In this document: positions 1 through 13,000 of the stretch, in pieces
How positions within the stretch are numbered: the stretch's first letter is position 1
Layout of the letters: each line of letters opens with the position of its first letter
DNA from: Phoronis australis
Taxonomy: Eukaryota; Phoronida; Phoronidae
Direction of reading: 5' to 3'
NCBI GenBank assembly: GCA_002633005.1
Contig: NMRA01000001.1
Span: forward strand, 1,962,933-2,026,932
DNA length: 64,000 bases
Notes under the pieces: generated by a model
The model's input: the letters and a program-made list of their open reading frames with translations, nothing else
Database searches by the model: none
Told to the model about the DNA's origin: nothing
Position numbers and translations under genes: made by a program

Positions 1-123
1 TGATAATGATGATGATAATGATGATGATGATGATGATGGTGATGACAATGATGGTGGTGGTGGTGGTGATAATGATGATGATAATTACAATGATGGTGAT
101 GATGATGATGATGATTACAATGA

Positions 124-157
<34 letters not shown>

Positions 158-225
158 GGTGGTGGAGTGGTGATAATGATGATGATAATGATGATGATGA
201 TGTTGATGATGATGGGGATCGCCAG
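1..225. repeat. (TGA/TGG)n trinucleotide microsatellite
   Basis: Almost pure GAT/GTG trinucleotide array with interruptions, running from the window edge to about 225. The short methionine-rich reading frame across it is an artefact of the repeat. Confidence 0.95.
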
Positions 226-1030
226 AACATATTCAGCAGACAGTACGTCATCATTTCGTCTGTCAATTCCATTGCTTTATAAATATACACCACAGCTAGG
301 AACCAGACTGGCCGAAATCAGCGAGATTTTATCGTACTGTCAAGTGTGCTTGAAATGAAGACTTTAGGTGAAGGTAATAAAACATTTCTGAGTACGATTC
401 ACCATTAATTGTCCAACGTGTCCAGTTAGACTTGATCCCTAACTGCTTTGAACCAACTGACGAGTACTTGCTGCTGTTACACCAAGGCCTAGTGATGCAC
501 AAGTTTTATACAGTTTTAATTCTGTCTGGCAGTTAACAATTGACATTCCCCTGTACCTAAATCTGTCTATCGTTGCATGACTGTAAGACACATCAAGATA
601 TCCAACATCTTTCTGACCAGGGAAAACGTCGAATAATGTCTTCCTGGTCGGATTCAGGAGGCCCAACAGCAGGGATTATCAATCAGAAGAATGTTTAATC
701 AATGAAAAAAAAACAGTTTAAAATGTAGGAAAGTAAAGAATCGGAAACTTTCATATTAAGGAATCTTAAAAGATTAAAATAAACAACGTTTCACACTAGC
801 AGACGTCGTGCAACACAGTAAATTTCTAAGAAAACAAACTTAAGCTGAATTCCAATACAACGGTCACTACTTTTCGAAAAGGTGATTTCTAACTGACGTC
901 TCTGTACACCTGTCCCACAAAATGATGATTGGACTTGACAGTAGATGTCGCTTTTGAATTTTACTGTGCTTCTCACGCTACTTCATCCTATAGTGAAGCA
1001 AATAAATATAAGTAAATAAATAATAAATAC
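226..1030. other. Non-coding or unresolved left flank
   Basis: An open frame on the minus strand at 439-666 has protein-like composition. However, no AG acceptor in a suitable place and phase joins it to the exon at 1031-1331. It may be a later exon of that gene or chance. Nothing else was recognised here. Confidence 0.4.
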
Positions 1031-1331
1031 CTGCGATCATAAAATATTCAAACATGTAGTCTTGAATGCCAACGCCAATAATTTGCTTGGCCGACATTTT
1101 CCCAATAATTAAAACGATCCCAATTGTTGTCACCAGCATAAACCAAAAACAGCTGAGAATCTTTTCCCCAGTGAAATGCTGTCTTGGTTGTGTCTCGTCC
1201 TGCACCGGCGCGTCATACTCGTCAGAATGATATGTGTGGACGCTGATTGAGCTTCCTGTTGACAATCTTCGGCGAAGTTGGTTGTCAGCGTTTGAAGAAA
1301 CTGGCCCTTGAATTGACGAACTGGTCGACAT
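1031..1331 (-). CDS. Probable first coding exon of an unrecognised membrane protein (partial)
   Basis: The exon starts with ATG and reads 100 codons plus one base to a donor (GCAG|GTATTT). The first 60 residues or so are polar and Ser/Gln-rich with basic RRRLS, suggesting a cytosolic tail. After the short charged stretch FTGEK comes a hydrophobic segment, LSCFWFMLVTTIGIVLIIG, and a second hydrophobic stretch begins at the exon end (FEYFMIAG). This fits a multi-pass protein with its N-terminus in the cytosol. I do not recognise the family. The remaining exons would lie further left, probably outside the window. The alternative is a chance ORF, but the combination of start, membrane segment and donor argues for a real exon. 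Confidence 0.45.
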
Positions 1332-2091
1332 TTTCAGAATAGATTATTATAAACACACAGTTAGAAACACTACTTTTAAATTGCCTTGGTGAAGCAAGGA
1401 AACCCAGGTCTCTGAAATTTTGTTATCGTGCATGACAGATTACGGTATTGTCCGCCGTCTATCAGACTAAAGATAAACACTACTATCACACCTGGTCAAG
1501 GTGCACTGAGGAGCATTTCTAGTTTCAATTCTGTTTCCCGAAAATAGGTCGTCAGTGAGACTAGCACGTTTTCCTCGAATTGTGCGTTTAAATAATATGA
1601 TAGCTACAGCACTGACATAACATAGTAATGTTTTAAATCTAATCAAAAGACGAAGGACCGTGTATTGTGGTGCATGTCAAATAGAGAGATTCCTACACAA
1701 ATTATCTTAAAATCACGAGTAATCTATTCAAGAAATGCGTGATGTCCGTTTCCTTCAATCGTTTGTGGGTTTTCCGATTACTTTCCGAATTGTTTTTGCG
1801 ATAAAAATCACATTGGTTCTTAAAATGTAGTGTACTATGAAGAAATTATGTCCGCTGACCACTGCATAGCCAAAAGCCAGACCATTGTTGTCATGCAAAG
1901 GAAGTTTGTTTCGCTTTGTAGACAACTTGGATTCATTTTTTAATATGCAATACTGCCAACGAGCTAGGCAAAGAAAATGGTTCATCATTTAGACACCGGC
2001 CAAGTGTGATGAGTGGTGACGGGGAGAGGGAAAATCCCTCATAAAAGAGGCCGCCTCTGTCAACAACAATGTCCTGATAAAGATCGTAAGG
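1332..2091. other. Intergenic or upstream sequence
   Basis: No gene recognised. It would hold the promoter of the minus-strand exon at 1031-1331, but I see no clear core promoter element. Confidence 0.4.
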
Positions 2092-2695
2092 TACCGTAAA
2101 ACCTGGAATTCAAGAATATGGTCTTATAGGCGAAACGATGCATTTTTGGGACATTTCAAAACGCAACAACATGGGGGTGCAGCAATGAAATAATTGGGGG
2201 TCTATAGCCCCTCCCCCAGCTCCCCTATGTTGAGCCGTCCATCATGATGAACAACCTCGATTATAAGGCCAGGCCATTTCTTTGGATATGAGAAATCGGT
2301 CGTCATTTTTTGCCAATTGTCCAACGTACTGCTAAACTAATGCTATATTTCGCACTGTTTAGCAGACTAAAGAACGAGAATCAATTTAAACATTTTGCTT
2401 TCATGAAATCGGCATAATACTCCTAACTTTGATGGGATTCCATTTCCGTTACTAATTGAATCACAACAATGCTTACATGCACAATTTTCGAGTGAGCATT
2501 TCAGAGTTGGGCAACATCGATAAAGTAATAGAAAAAATACGATGAACAAAAAACAAATGTTAATTTCATATTAGAATCAAGGCTTTAACTGATAATTGTC
2601 CGTACCGGAATTCAAATGACCCCAAGTATTTGAATACAAGGCCATACTGGAATATAAGGCCGTGGCCTTATACAGTTCTTCCAGGTTTTACGGTA
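2092..2695. mobile_element. Non-autonomous DNA transposon with 17-bp terminal inverted repeats and TA flanks
   Basis: The ends are exact inverted copies: TACCGTAAAACCTGGAA at 2092-2108 and its reverse complement at 2679-2695. Both outermost positions are TA, so the element could be CCGTAAAACC...GGTTTTACGG flanked by TA target duplications, as in Tc1/mariner. The interior also has subterminal repeats of the type 'ggaatataaggcc' and no transposase frame, so it is a MITE-like derivative. The superfamily is inferred only from the TA flank. Confidence 0.65.
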
Positions 2696-3342
2696 GTGGC
2701 TCAAACGGAATTCACGTGAATCTATATATCATATCACCTGAACACCACTGAGATCACGAGTCATAAATTTCAACGCAATTATCTCTCGGCTGATGTGAAG
2801 CTATTGTGAAGTGTCTTCCCTACAAAATGTCGAGCCTTCAAGAACTATAGCAAATTGAATCATTGAACCTTTTAACCCGGCGAACTTTACATGACGCGAT
2901 ATAAAGGTTCGAATTTCCCATCGAATCGACAGACTTACACTTGTGTGTAGTACGCACAGGCATTGCTTCAAATTTTGATGTTGACAAGTTTTTAAAGCCG
3001 TTTGCATGTCTTGTTATCGTTGTTCACTTTTTTGACTACGAAATAGGAAAAACAAGCGACATAAGTTCCGTTTTGTGTCTGAAATTGGCCAAAACTGACT
3101 TCGTATATTCAAACAATAAGGCAAAATTCTAAAAGCACCAATGTATAAAACACTTTCATCAGTTCAATACCAAGTTTTATTTCTTAAAAGCGAAGACGAT
3201 CGTTGAGGTTGGCGAGGTCTGTCATATCTTAGTCTAAATCAACGATGAATTTTCATTCATGTTGATGACGCTATGGCTTGATACGTGACTTGTTCCTAGC
3301 GCAAGTAGATGACGCCACGTTAGCCAAACGACGTACAAGCAT
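2696..3342. other. Intergenic sequence
   Basis: No supported gene. Short open frames on both strands overlap each other and lack splice or family support. Confidence 0.4.
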
Positions 3343-3725
3343 GAAAATAATTTCCACCCGGGTGAAAATAATTTCCACCTAGGTTGAAATAGTTTCCACC
3401 CGGGAGAAAATAATTTCCACCCGGGTGAAAATAATTTCCACTTAGGTTGAAATAGTTTCCACCCGAGTGAAAATAATTTCCACCTGGGTTGAAATAGTTT
3501 CCACCCGGGTGAAAATAATTTCCACCTAGGTTGAAATAGTTTCCACCCGGGTGAAAATAATTTCCACCTAGGTTGAAATAGTTTCCACCCGGGTGAAAAT
3601 AATTTCCACCTGGGTTGAAATAGTTTCCACCCGGGTGAAGATAATTTCCACCTAGGTTGAAATAATTTCCACCCGGGTGAAAATAATTTCCACCTAGGTT
3701 GAAATATTTCCCCCTAGGTGGAAAA
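3343..3725. repeat. 21-bp minisatellite with palindromic cores, about 18 units
   Basis: Tandem array of a 21-nt unit, TTTCCACCCGGGTGAAAATAA. It alternates with a variant in which CCCGGGTG is replaced by CCTAGGTTG and AATAA by ATAG, giving a 42-bp higher-order unit. Both cores (CCCGGG and CCTAGG) are palindromes flanked by CCA and TG, so each unit reads almost the same on both strands. Confidence 0.95.
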
Positions 3726-4782
3726 GGAGAAATAAAAAAATTAATAAACTAAAACAGCGATGATACTTTCGGGCCACCGTAGGTCGTTGAATTTTTTTTT
3801 GGAATGTTACGCGTACTTATTTTGTTAAAATAGCATTGGTGTTTAGTTCCTTACGTAGGGCGGCCGAACCTAGGAACCAATATGAGTCGAACCAATTTTT
3901 TCCGTTTTGATTTTTTCTCGTTTTGAAAAAGTGTTTTTGCTGTCATCGGAAAGGTAGTGCATACTACTCAGTAAAAATCGAAAAAGTATCAAAATCGGGC
4001 AAGCACTGTTAAGTTATTGCAATTTTTGTGGCGAAATTTGGGTCACTTTGTTTGGATCAGTCGCGTCGGCCATATTGGAGGACAGCGGTATAAGTTACGA
4101 GTTTAAAACTTTGTGTAAATTGTTTTCGTCAACAATTTACGGTGAAATTTAGTGAGACATATCTTTACTTACTATTCTGCACGATTCAACAGTGTTCACC
4201 AAATTTCATCCTCGCAGTTGTTACTCATTAAGTGATAAATGTGCTCACAATTCCCGTTGGACTTCGTCTCATTTCTGGCGGCACCGACAACATGGCGACT
4301 TTTGCTGAACTGGAAGGCATGTTCAACCTGTTACTTTGTAATTTTTGAAGATTTAACGGTGATACATTTAGACAAACGTTGCTACAAAAAAGGAACTTTG
4401 TTCAATTTTGAGTTTGAAGCGCTATCAAGGCGATGACGGCTTTTCACTTCCGACCAGTGAGGATGCGAAGGCCCGTAGCTCGGCAGCATTGCGCGGAGGT
4501 GGATTCTAAACTAAAAAGCGGCTAGGCTTCATTTTCCTGAGATGAGTCGGAATTCGTTATCCCAGAAATGAGGATGCCATGACAGCTAGTCGCAAAAAAA
4601 CGGCCCGCCGAACTCGGATGTGATGTGGTCCAGAAAGTTTTGTTTCTGGATTTATTTACTGAGCGTAACCCTGTCCAAACTTCCAAGCCAGGTGCGCTGC
4701 GGAGTATTATAACTCATTGCATTCTGGGACTGAAATATTTAGTAGGAGAAGACCTGATGAAATTTTTTATCAGGTTGTAGTT
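3726..4782. other. Intergenic sequence
   Basis: No recognisable gene. The frame at 4239-4436 (plus) has no family resemblance or splice support. Confidence 0.4.
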
Positions 4783-5027
4783 GCCAGGGCTTGAACTGAT
4801 CAATGACAAAAAAGAGAAACAATATCCGGTGATGCATGGTTCCACAAATAAATAGGCTTGTGTGATACTGAGAAATATTTTTTGTGTTTTAAAATTTAAT
4901 TGAAATAAACATTTTTGCACAAATAAAGTAAAAAATGATAAAAAAGAGGCGAAAAAGAGGAAACTAGAAATCAAATAAGAGGAAATCGAAACCAAAAAAG
5001 GAAATCCTCTTAAAAGAGGAAAATTCA
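4783..5027 (-). repeat. Dispersed ~250-bp repeat, copy 1
   Basis: Related copies are at 10165-10282 (minus), 23611-23863 (plus) and 33684-33885 (plus). Shared blocks, written in the plus-oriented copies, are a run of 'cctctttttngtttc' units, then 'gactttattca-gcaaaaa', 'tttcagttaaatttnncacac', and an end reading 'aaattttcctctttttgncattg' followed by 'caaaccctga'. No coding capacity. The type is unknown and it could be a SINE-like or other non-autonomous element. Confidence 0.8.
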
Positions 5028-7068
5028 AAGCCTTGAGTTGCGTGCGTGTAACTTAATAGGCCCTACTTGGATTTTGAGGACAGACAAAAGTTTTACAAGT
5101 CCATGAGGTTCACCATTGAATTACTCATATCTACATGTCCCCTCTCACTCCTCACGACTTGTCCATTTACAGGAAATATAATTTGGATGCAATTGGTGAT
5201 GACTTCCACTTCATAATTATATCTAGATTCCTTTTCTACAGACAGAGAACGACTATCCCATCCCTCATACGTTATCCATTCAAATAAGTTCAAATCTGTC
5301 AACCTCAGGAGTTTAAAACCAGGACAGAAACTCAAGAAGTTAGTAAAATTTATTAAAATAACACTATCCAGTTTCTCTCGACTTCTAATCTTTATTTAGA
5401 GCCCACTGAAATCTCGTTTGCACAATTCTAGTCCATGATTTTTCGTTTAGTAGTCTAGCGCTTTTTTACAACACTGGTATTCTATTTGTTGCAACTTATT
5501 AATTACTCTGTTTAGTGCCTATAGTTGGTCACTTATTTGGTTATCCTGCTGTATGCTTGTTATTGGTTCAGTTCAGTTCATTTGGTTAGTTATTTTCATT
5601 ACTGTTAGAACATTTTTGTGGGCTACCGCAGTCATACATTTGGCTGTACCGGTACTTCTCTCACTGTATTTAATGAATAAATCTAATTCGAAAATCTTGT
5701 TTGAAAATTCCATAGTCAATTCTTGTTATTTTTGAAAACGCTCGAAGGGTAACAATAACAAAATTGCAAGTTGTTGGGGAGTAGCCTATGAAACATGTTT
5801 GATCAAAGGCATCTTGTTGTGCCTTGTACCAGGCACAATCTACCAGGTGCACTTGGAAGCCAACATTGTGTCTCAAGTCGGAATCAACAAGCAGGATTTT
5901 GCATTAGACGAAAAAAAATGAAAACTGGATCCTAGCAGCAGGTCATGCTCGAGTAGGACACGACAAGTAAGCACTGTGTTGTATGCTAGTGTCTCATCCT
6001 TGAAATTGACAATTACCATACACAAGAAGCCCATAGTTAAAGAGACTGATAAAATAATTTTAGATTGCTCGGATGACCAGTGTACTTGTGTGGAGTATCC
6101 TATCTAATGTATGGCTTAGCCAATCACCTGAACTGACATGCATTTAAACATCAAAGGTTCAGACAAGAGCACCAAATTTATATTTAAAATAAATGTTTTT
6201 CCATTATACACAATCATAATTAGGGTTCACAGATAGACACCGGAGATTTCCAAAGAACTGACATTTCCAAAACTTGACACAAAAGCACATTGTTTCAAAT
6301 AACATCATGTTAATTTTGTCCTTAGTACAGTGAAAACAATTCCAAATCCTCTTTAAAGTGCCAAGGAACTGACCACAAAATGTACAAAAAGACATAACAG
6401 TTATGTGATAATTTTTGTCTTGGGTAGCCATGCAGGTTAACGGGAGTCCACTATGACAGAAATCTTTGGTATCTCCCATCCATTGGAACAGCGGTACACT
6501 GAATTAAGAACTATTTACATAATAGGACAATAAGTTATGGACAATTATTTAAGCATTCTGCTGGTTCACAAGGGGCCCAAATGACCACACTGTGCGGGTG
6601 TGTACCCAAAGAAATAAAGGCCACACTTGACCGACTTCACCGATTCTGCCGTGTCAACCATCTAAGACCTCTGAATGGTTCTCGATGATGACTTTCGGTT
6701 CACAACCCAATCAGCTGCTTTAGCTACTTGACCTGGCAAAAATGGAGAGAGGCAATCAAGTGCAGCCAATAAGATCATCCCAACTACATACCATGGTTAC
6801 GGAGTATTGTCGAAACTAATTTTCCTTTTAAATGTGATATACTGAAACCAATGAGAGATGGCATCAAGTTGCACTGATGCATTGCTTTCAATAATTTAGC
6901 TTGTGACGGTGAATGCACTACAGTAGCGGAGCAAGAAAACAGAAGCTGAAGGTGTAGAGTACTCTCAAACTATAGACATTTTTCCGTGGTGTTTGCATGT
7001 GTTTGTGTGTGTGTTTGTGTGTGTAAGACAAATTTTTATGAGCTCGGTGCTACAGTGTGGCCTGTCCA
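5028..7068. other. YIF1 downstream region / 3' UTR side
   Basis: Sequence beyond the YIF1 stop codon (minus strand). No gene recognised. A short GT-rich tract lies near 7000-7024. I could not place the polyadenylation signal with confidence. Confidence 0.4.
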
Positions 7069-10000
7069 TCAACCGTACATAAGATGAAACGTCAACCACC
7101 ACATGAACACAGGCTGTAAGAGGGCGATAAAAAGCAGCAGGTAAAGTCGTCGTTTATTGCCACTCGTAATGTTCTCTGCATCGCCAGAGAACAGCTGTGA
7201 TTTGAGGGTCCGCATCTGAAAGGGATCAAAAAACACTCGTGATAACGTAGGTCAGGAAGAGCAAGGCGGTGGTACAGACCGCACGACTTTTGGTAACAAG
7301 AGATTTCTGACAACGCATGAGATTTATGGAGGTATTTTTGTTGCATTACAAAGCAATGTCAGTGACACAAGAGCCGATTTCCCACCGCTAGGTAACAAGA
7401 TACTGATCACCTTAATATTTAACTGTCTACAGTGCATGTGACACCAGTCACTTGCCCACATTCAGGGAAGAAAAAAATTCAACAAGTGCATTGTGTACGC
7501 AACTGAGGAATTGTAGCGCAGACACTGGACAATGGTGAGTGATTTGTTTTCTGCCACTGATATCAAGAAAAGGCGAAAAACTTTTATTAAACACAAGCTT
7601 AGTTGCTAATGCAACATAACTCACCAAGAAAACTGCGAGAGTAATACTGGTCCACAGTAATGCCAAATAGTAACCAGTTGACTGGAACATCAGGCCAGAT
7701 AACACTGTCACAATCATCCTGCAACAAGCAAATCATATCAAGTTGCACTGTTGTGTTATTGCTGAGGTGAGTTCAAGGCATGACTCAAGCTCCAGTAGTG
7801 GCTTCCATTTTAAGAAAATGTAATTTCAATTAATACCTTTATTACAGCAAATACCAATTTAAGTGGATGAAGTGTGAATGTAAAGCAGTGGATGAATACC
7901 AACAAAATGAACTTTATTTCGGTAATAAAGGTTTCACATTATAAAGGGCTTTTAAATGTTTTTTTGTATGATGGGCCCATTGTATGAAATCTGTTGTTGC
8001 TTTTTAAGTCCCAAAGCATGTGTCCATAACACACTTTTTATGTCAAAATTCTTCTGTGTATTTACAATATAACGTATTAGTTAATTTTATTGACAATTTT
8101 TTTTTAACAAACAAATACATAATACAACTGGAAAGTTCTTGAAGATGCTTTTACTCAAAGTTTGAGGCAACTGACATTGTCTCAGCAAATTTTAAAAATT
8201 GTCAAGGTTTCCAGTCCAATCCCCGGGGTTCCTGTTTTGAAGGTTAGGATTCATGTTTTAAAGATCAGGTTCGGGGTTTTCAGGCTGGTAAGCAGTTTTG
8301 AAGGTGCAGTAGGCTGTTTTCGACTCCGGGATATCTGTTTTACACCGGGCTTCCAATTTCAATGAAACACCTTGATATTGGAGACCCACTTACCCTACGT
8401 ATTTATATCCGCAATAAGCTATCAGATCCAAGTACTTGAGATTTGAATTGACGTTCATCACATAAAGGGTGAATAGGACAGCCAGAATCTCAATAATCAA
8501 CCAAACCAGGGCCGAGCTCGACTGAATACCAAGCTGTTCAGGTGTGAATCTACAAGCAGAAACCAAAAATACAGTATATACAAGAGAGCAGTCAGGAATT
8601 CGAGTAGCAATAACAGCCATTATTTAGTATTGCGATGACCACAAGATGGCTGTAGAGTTTTGGCTAGACAAATGTTAAACGCAATCTACGTTGATGGAGA
8701 TGTAAGCCCTGGGATTTTACGGCATTTACAAATTCTTTGCGGTACCGTCTCGCCAAATTGCCTCCACTGTGCAGCAAGATGTTCAACCAACCAAAACAAA
8801 AAACAATGTTGAGAAATGTCTCAGGATGAAAAAAAATCACATTTCATCTTCATCAACTCGGCCCGTTTTGAGCAAAAGAATTTAAGACTGAATCAAGAGA
8901 TAGTTGGTTTCAAGTTTTTACTGTTGTAAAGAGTTCAAGGCTGGATGTTTGCGCTCATTAATTACTTAGCTAAACATTGTTTTCAGCAATTGTAAAGTGG
9001 GAGCGTAAGGCCAAATTTCTAAGTCTAAAGTCACTTCCATGAAACAGACCTCTGGGCTTTGAAACAACTCAGTTGATCTGGCATAACATAATAAGCAAGA
9101 CAGCATTCACAGAAATGGATCGTTTTTAGTAGCATTATATCAACAAGCTGCCACCAAAAGAATCATTGCAATCAATCAAAAAAATTCAAAAAGTCAACCC
9201 ACACAATGCCATCAAAACTGCACTCTTGTAATTATTTAACAAGAAAATGACGTAACCTTGGAGGCAGATTGTAATCACAAGGCCATTCTCACTTTTATCC
9301 ATCAATTAAATGAATGACAAATTTGTAATTCAAATAAACAATAACCATCAACAACTCTAAAAAAAAACACAGATGGTACCTCTACACATATATATGGCAT
9401 GGAAGCAAAGTTTTTAAACGTTATCAGAACTTCCTCATTATCTTCATATGTCGAGATAAAATGTTTTCTTTAAAGACTGACAGGCATCATCAGAATATTT
9501 GAATTTCAGAACAATGAGTATGTGTTTAACAAAGTTCATTGACTGAAACTGCCTGGTTTCAAAACAACAAGTTAACTACAAGAGCCGTCACTCACTTGTT
9601 ATTTGTTCCCAGGGCGACCCCAGCCACCAGTATGTACGTAACAAAGGCCATCACTAGAACAGAAAGCATTATCATTCCATGACACAAAGGATTCTACAGT
9701 CTGCGCCCAAGTGCAATTCAGTGTCATAGCAACCATCTGACACAGGAGGGAACGACTGGAATTTTACTATAACAGGATCTAAATGCTTATTTTCGTTGGG
9801 TCTTGTGGGAGTGACGAGTGATGAAATCACTAACCACTGTTTTCACTGTAATCGAAATTGGCCCAGTGCTGTAGTGGTAAAATTTGAGGTAAGTAGGCGC
9901 CCAAAGTCCACCGTATCACCTTGAGCACTGAACGTAACTCACGGTGCGTAGGCGCTACGTTCAAATGCCAAAAGGCGGTTGGCTGCGCATATGCCCAAGT

Positions 10001-13000
10001 ACAGCACTGAATTAGCCGTCATAAAGGGAAAACAGTATTCTGTAAGGTTGCTTTTGGCATTGGCTTAAACTGTGACACACTCCGTCTTCAAGCTTAGAAT
10101 GAGTAGAAACAATAATCAAGGGATGCTAAAAGCAGACGTACTTTTCACAGCCACATTCAATGTTCAGGGCTTGGAATGACCAATGACAAAAAGAGGAAAA
10201 TTTTCCAGGCGATGTATCATCCCACAAATAAATAGGCTTGCGTGATAATAATATTTTTAGTGTAGTAAAATTCAACTGCCTTCACTTTCTTTGATAAAAT
10301 GTCACCCTAATAGACTGTAAGGTAAGTCCCTATGCACCTCTGCCCTAGACATTTGCTGATGCTAAAAACTGAGTGTTTAGCGGTTTACCAAAAAGCGTAA
10401 AACGACACTGACTAACTTGTAAAACCCTTAAATAAATCTTCTTTTTTTATTAAAGATAACATATTATTTAGTTTAAAAATGTCTATTTTATATTGAGTTT
10501 TTGTTATTTGGCGTTTGACAATAGCGTGCGACATAAAATTTCACAATAACGTCATACTGAGCAATAGCAAACATAGACATTAGGTGTGACTTGACCGAAA
10601 TGGTAATTTGAATTTATTAAAGAAACTAAATTCTTATAAGAAGTCTCAGATTGTTCTCATCAACTAAACATTTTTCACAATCCAACAACATAACATTATA
10701 ATTGTCAACTAATGAAATGCAACGAGATAATCACCATTTTGAGGTCAAATTGTGCCTTCTGTGATACTGTTTGAGATAAAACAACCAAAAATGAAATTGG
10801 TTATCACTAATCACTCTTTGTACTCTACTAACAGGAAATGCAAGGAGCTTAAAGACAAAATTCAACCGTGTAACTTTTTGTGTACCAGAAGCTATAACAC
10901 TAAAATTTGAGGTGCTCAAAATCCAGAAAAAACTTTTTGTTTGTACCCTAACATGGCAAATCAATAAACCAGGAAATATAATCTAAGCCATTAACAAATT
11001 ACATAAAACTGACATTGTAGTGTCTAGTTACCTGGTATGTATAGGTCAGGTGCATTGATCTCATATCTTGGGGCAACAGGTTCGTCTTGACTGTACCTTA
11101 TAGACCAGTCCTAAGCAATAAAGGAAACCACTATGAGACTACAACAGGACAAAACAAATATCACCAAATATGCCACCATGATAGTTAAGCTTTACATAGA
11201 TGATGCTATTAAAAACTTTTGATGACATCACAGTTTAAGACTAGACGTTAATTCTGATTCAAATGTGTTCACCTTTGAGACAAGATTGTACAAATTGATG
11301 CAAAATTTCCGAAAAACTCCATGCAGTACAAAGATACAGAGGCAATGAACGGAATGCGTCTCCAAAATTTCACAAACATCCATCAAGGAGTTTTGGAGAT
11401 ACAGCAAGGGACGACGGACGGACAGAGACGACGACACACTGCACAAACACACAAATACGTGGGTGCACAAAAATCAATCGATACACATTAAGAACACATG
11501 CAAATGTAAACTCATTCCACACATACTACGTAATTTCATTTTGGCACTTACCTTGTGTGTGAATGGAAAAAGGAGTAGGGCCAACTTTTTACCAACGTAA
11601 ACTGTGTCCACAGCAAAGTAGTACTTTAATTTGGATGGCGAGATATATTTTTCTATCTGAAATCCACAGAGAAACCACAATTGAAAGAGCACACGTTGTA
11701 ACCAGCCTTGGCTACTTGAGGCCTTGCCGATGAAGAGTGGTGACAGGGAGGGGGTATGGATTTTCCCTCAATTAAACAGAAGGTACAGGCACCTTCAACT
11801 TCAGGTGAGCGAGGGCTCTGCTAATACAGACCTATTCTTGAAGAAGTAAGTTGAGTGATCGAATTTCCCGTGTAATTCAACTTAAAACAAAATAGCATGC
11901 CATACAGTAGCTTCTTTCCTTATACTAGCAAGAGACCCAACAAAAGTAATGACAGTATTCATTTTCATATTTTGGAATTAACTATCTTTTTTAAAACATT
12001 TTTTTCTATGATCACAATACAATATATTACCGTATTCGCCCTAATATGCGCCTATGCCCCTATAAGCGCCCCCACGCGTTTTCAGACTTCACTAAAATAT
12101 TAAGTGCCCAGCCCATGAACATGTACACATGCGAAAAATGGCTTACTTACAGTTCAAAAATTCTACAGTAACGTCTTCAATTTATCAATAATATTTAACA
12201 GTCCTGAAAAAATTATTGTGTGCAGAATTTCTAGACCATTAGCCTCGCCGCTATGTCAGTATTTAGCTGTGACTATACACTTCAAACTTCCGCAGTGCTT
12301 CAAAAAAGAACGCAAAAGTTTTGCTGATCTTGCGAGGAACGTGTCCCACTATGGTCAGGCCTTTCAGAAAAGATAGGTATCAGCACCCGACCAAACTAAT
12401 TTACTTGTACAGGTTAACGCCAAGAGCACTTCACTCGGAGAACTAAAAAATAATGATGACATAAAAACAAAGGTTTGAGAAGTTGAGTTCATGCATCAAA
12501 GTAACGTGCAGGAGTCACGTCAAACGTAGTTAGAGAGTACAGGTATTTTACCACCCACATAAGGCATGGTGTCGCTGTAACTCCCAACTTCAGTAAAAGT
12601 AAGCAAAACCTGTATGTTTTGGGTGCTAAAATTCACACGAGATCGGTGTTCACAAAGACACAGGCACTTTCAAGGAAGCATCAATTGTAAAAATTAGACA
12701 AGCATTAAGCCGAGAAAGGATATCAAAAAGAGAAAACTTGAAAATTTGATGGTTAGGTGTTAGTTAAATACTGGTGATTATTGTTATCAAATTAGCCCCA
12801 GTACGATATTCTCTCCACAAACATGGAGTTGCCCTATGTTTGAAAAGTTCTGAGCCATGTTCAAAAAGTCTGAGGTTTTTCTGCTTCAAAGGAGTACTGG
12901 CGCTCATTTCCTGGAAAGATCACAGTGACAGACAGATTTTTCTGCGACTTGTCACAAAAATTAGGACTCCAACACAAAACCCACAGTTTGAGCCACGTTG

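Noticed and set aside
439-666. Minus-strand 75-residue ORF as next exon of the left-edge membrane protein
   Set aside because: No AG acceptor precedes it in the needed phase. The only phase-compatible acceptor, inside the ORF, leads to a different frame that stops after about 25 codons.
3343-3725. CRISPR-like array
   Set aside because: Units are contiguous with no unique spacers and lie in an animal genome, so it is a minisatellite.
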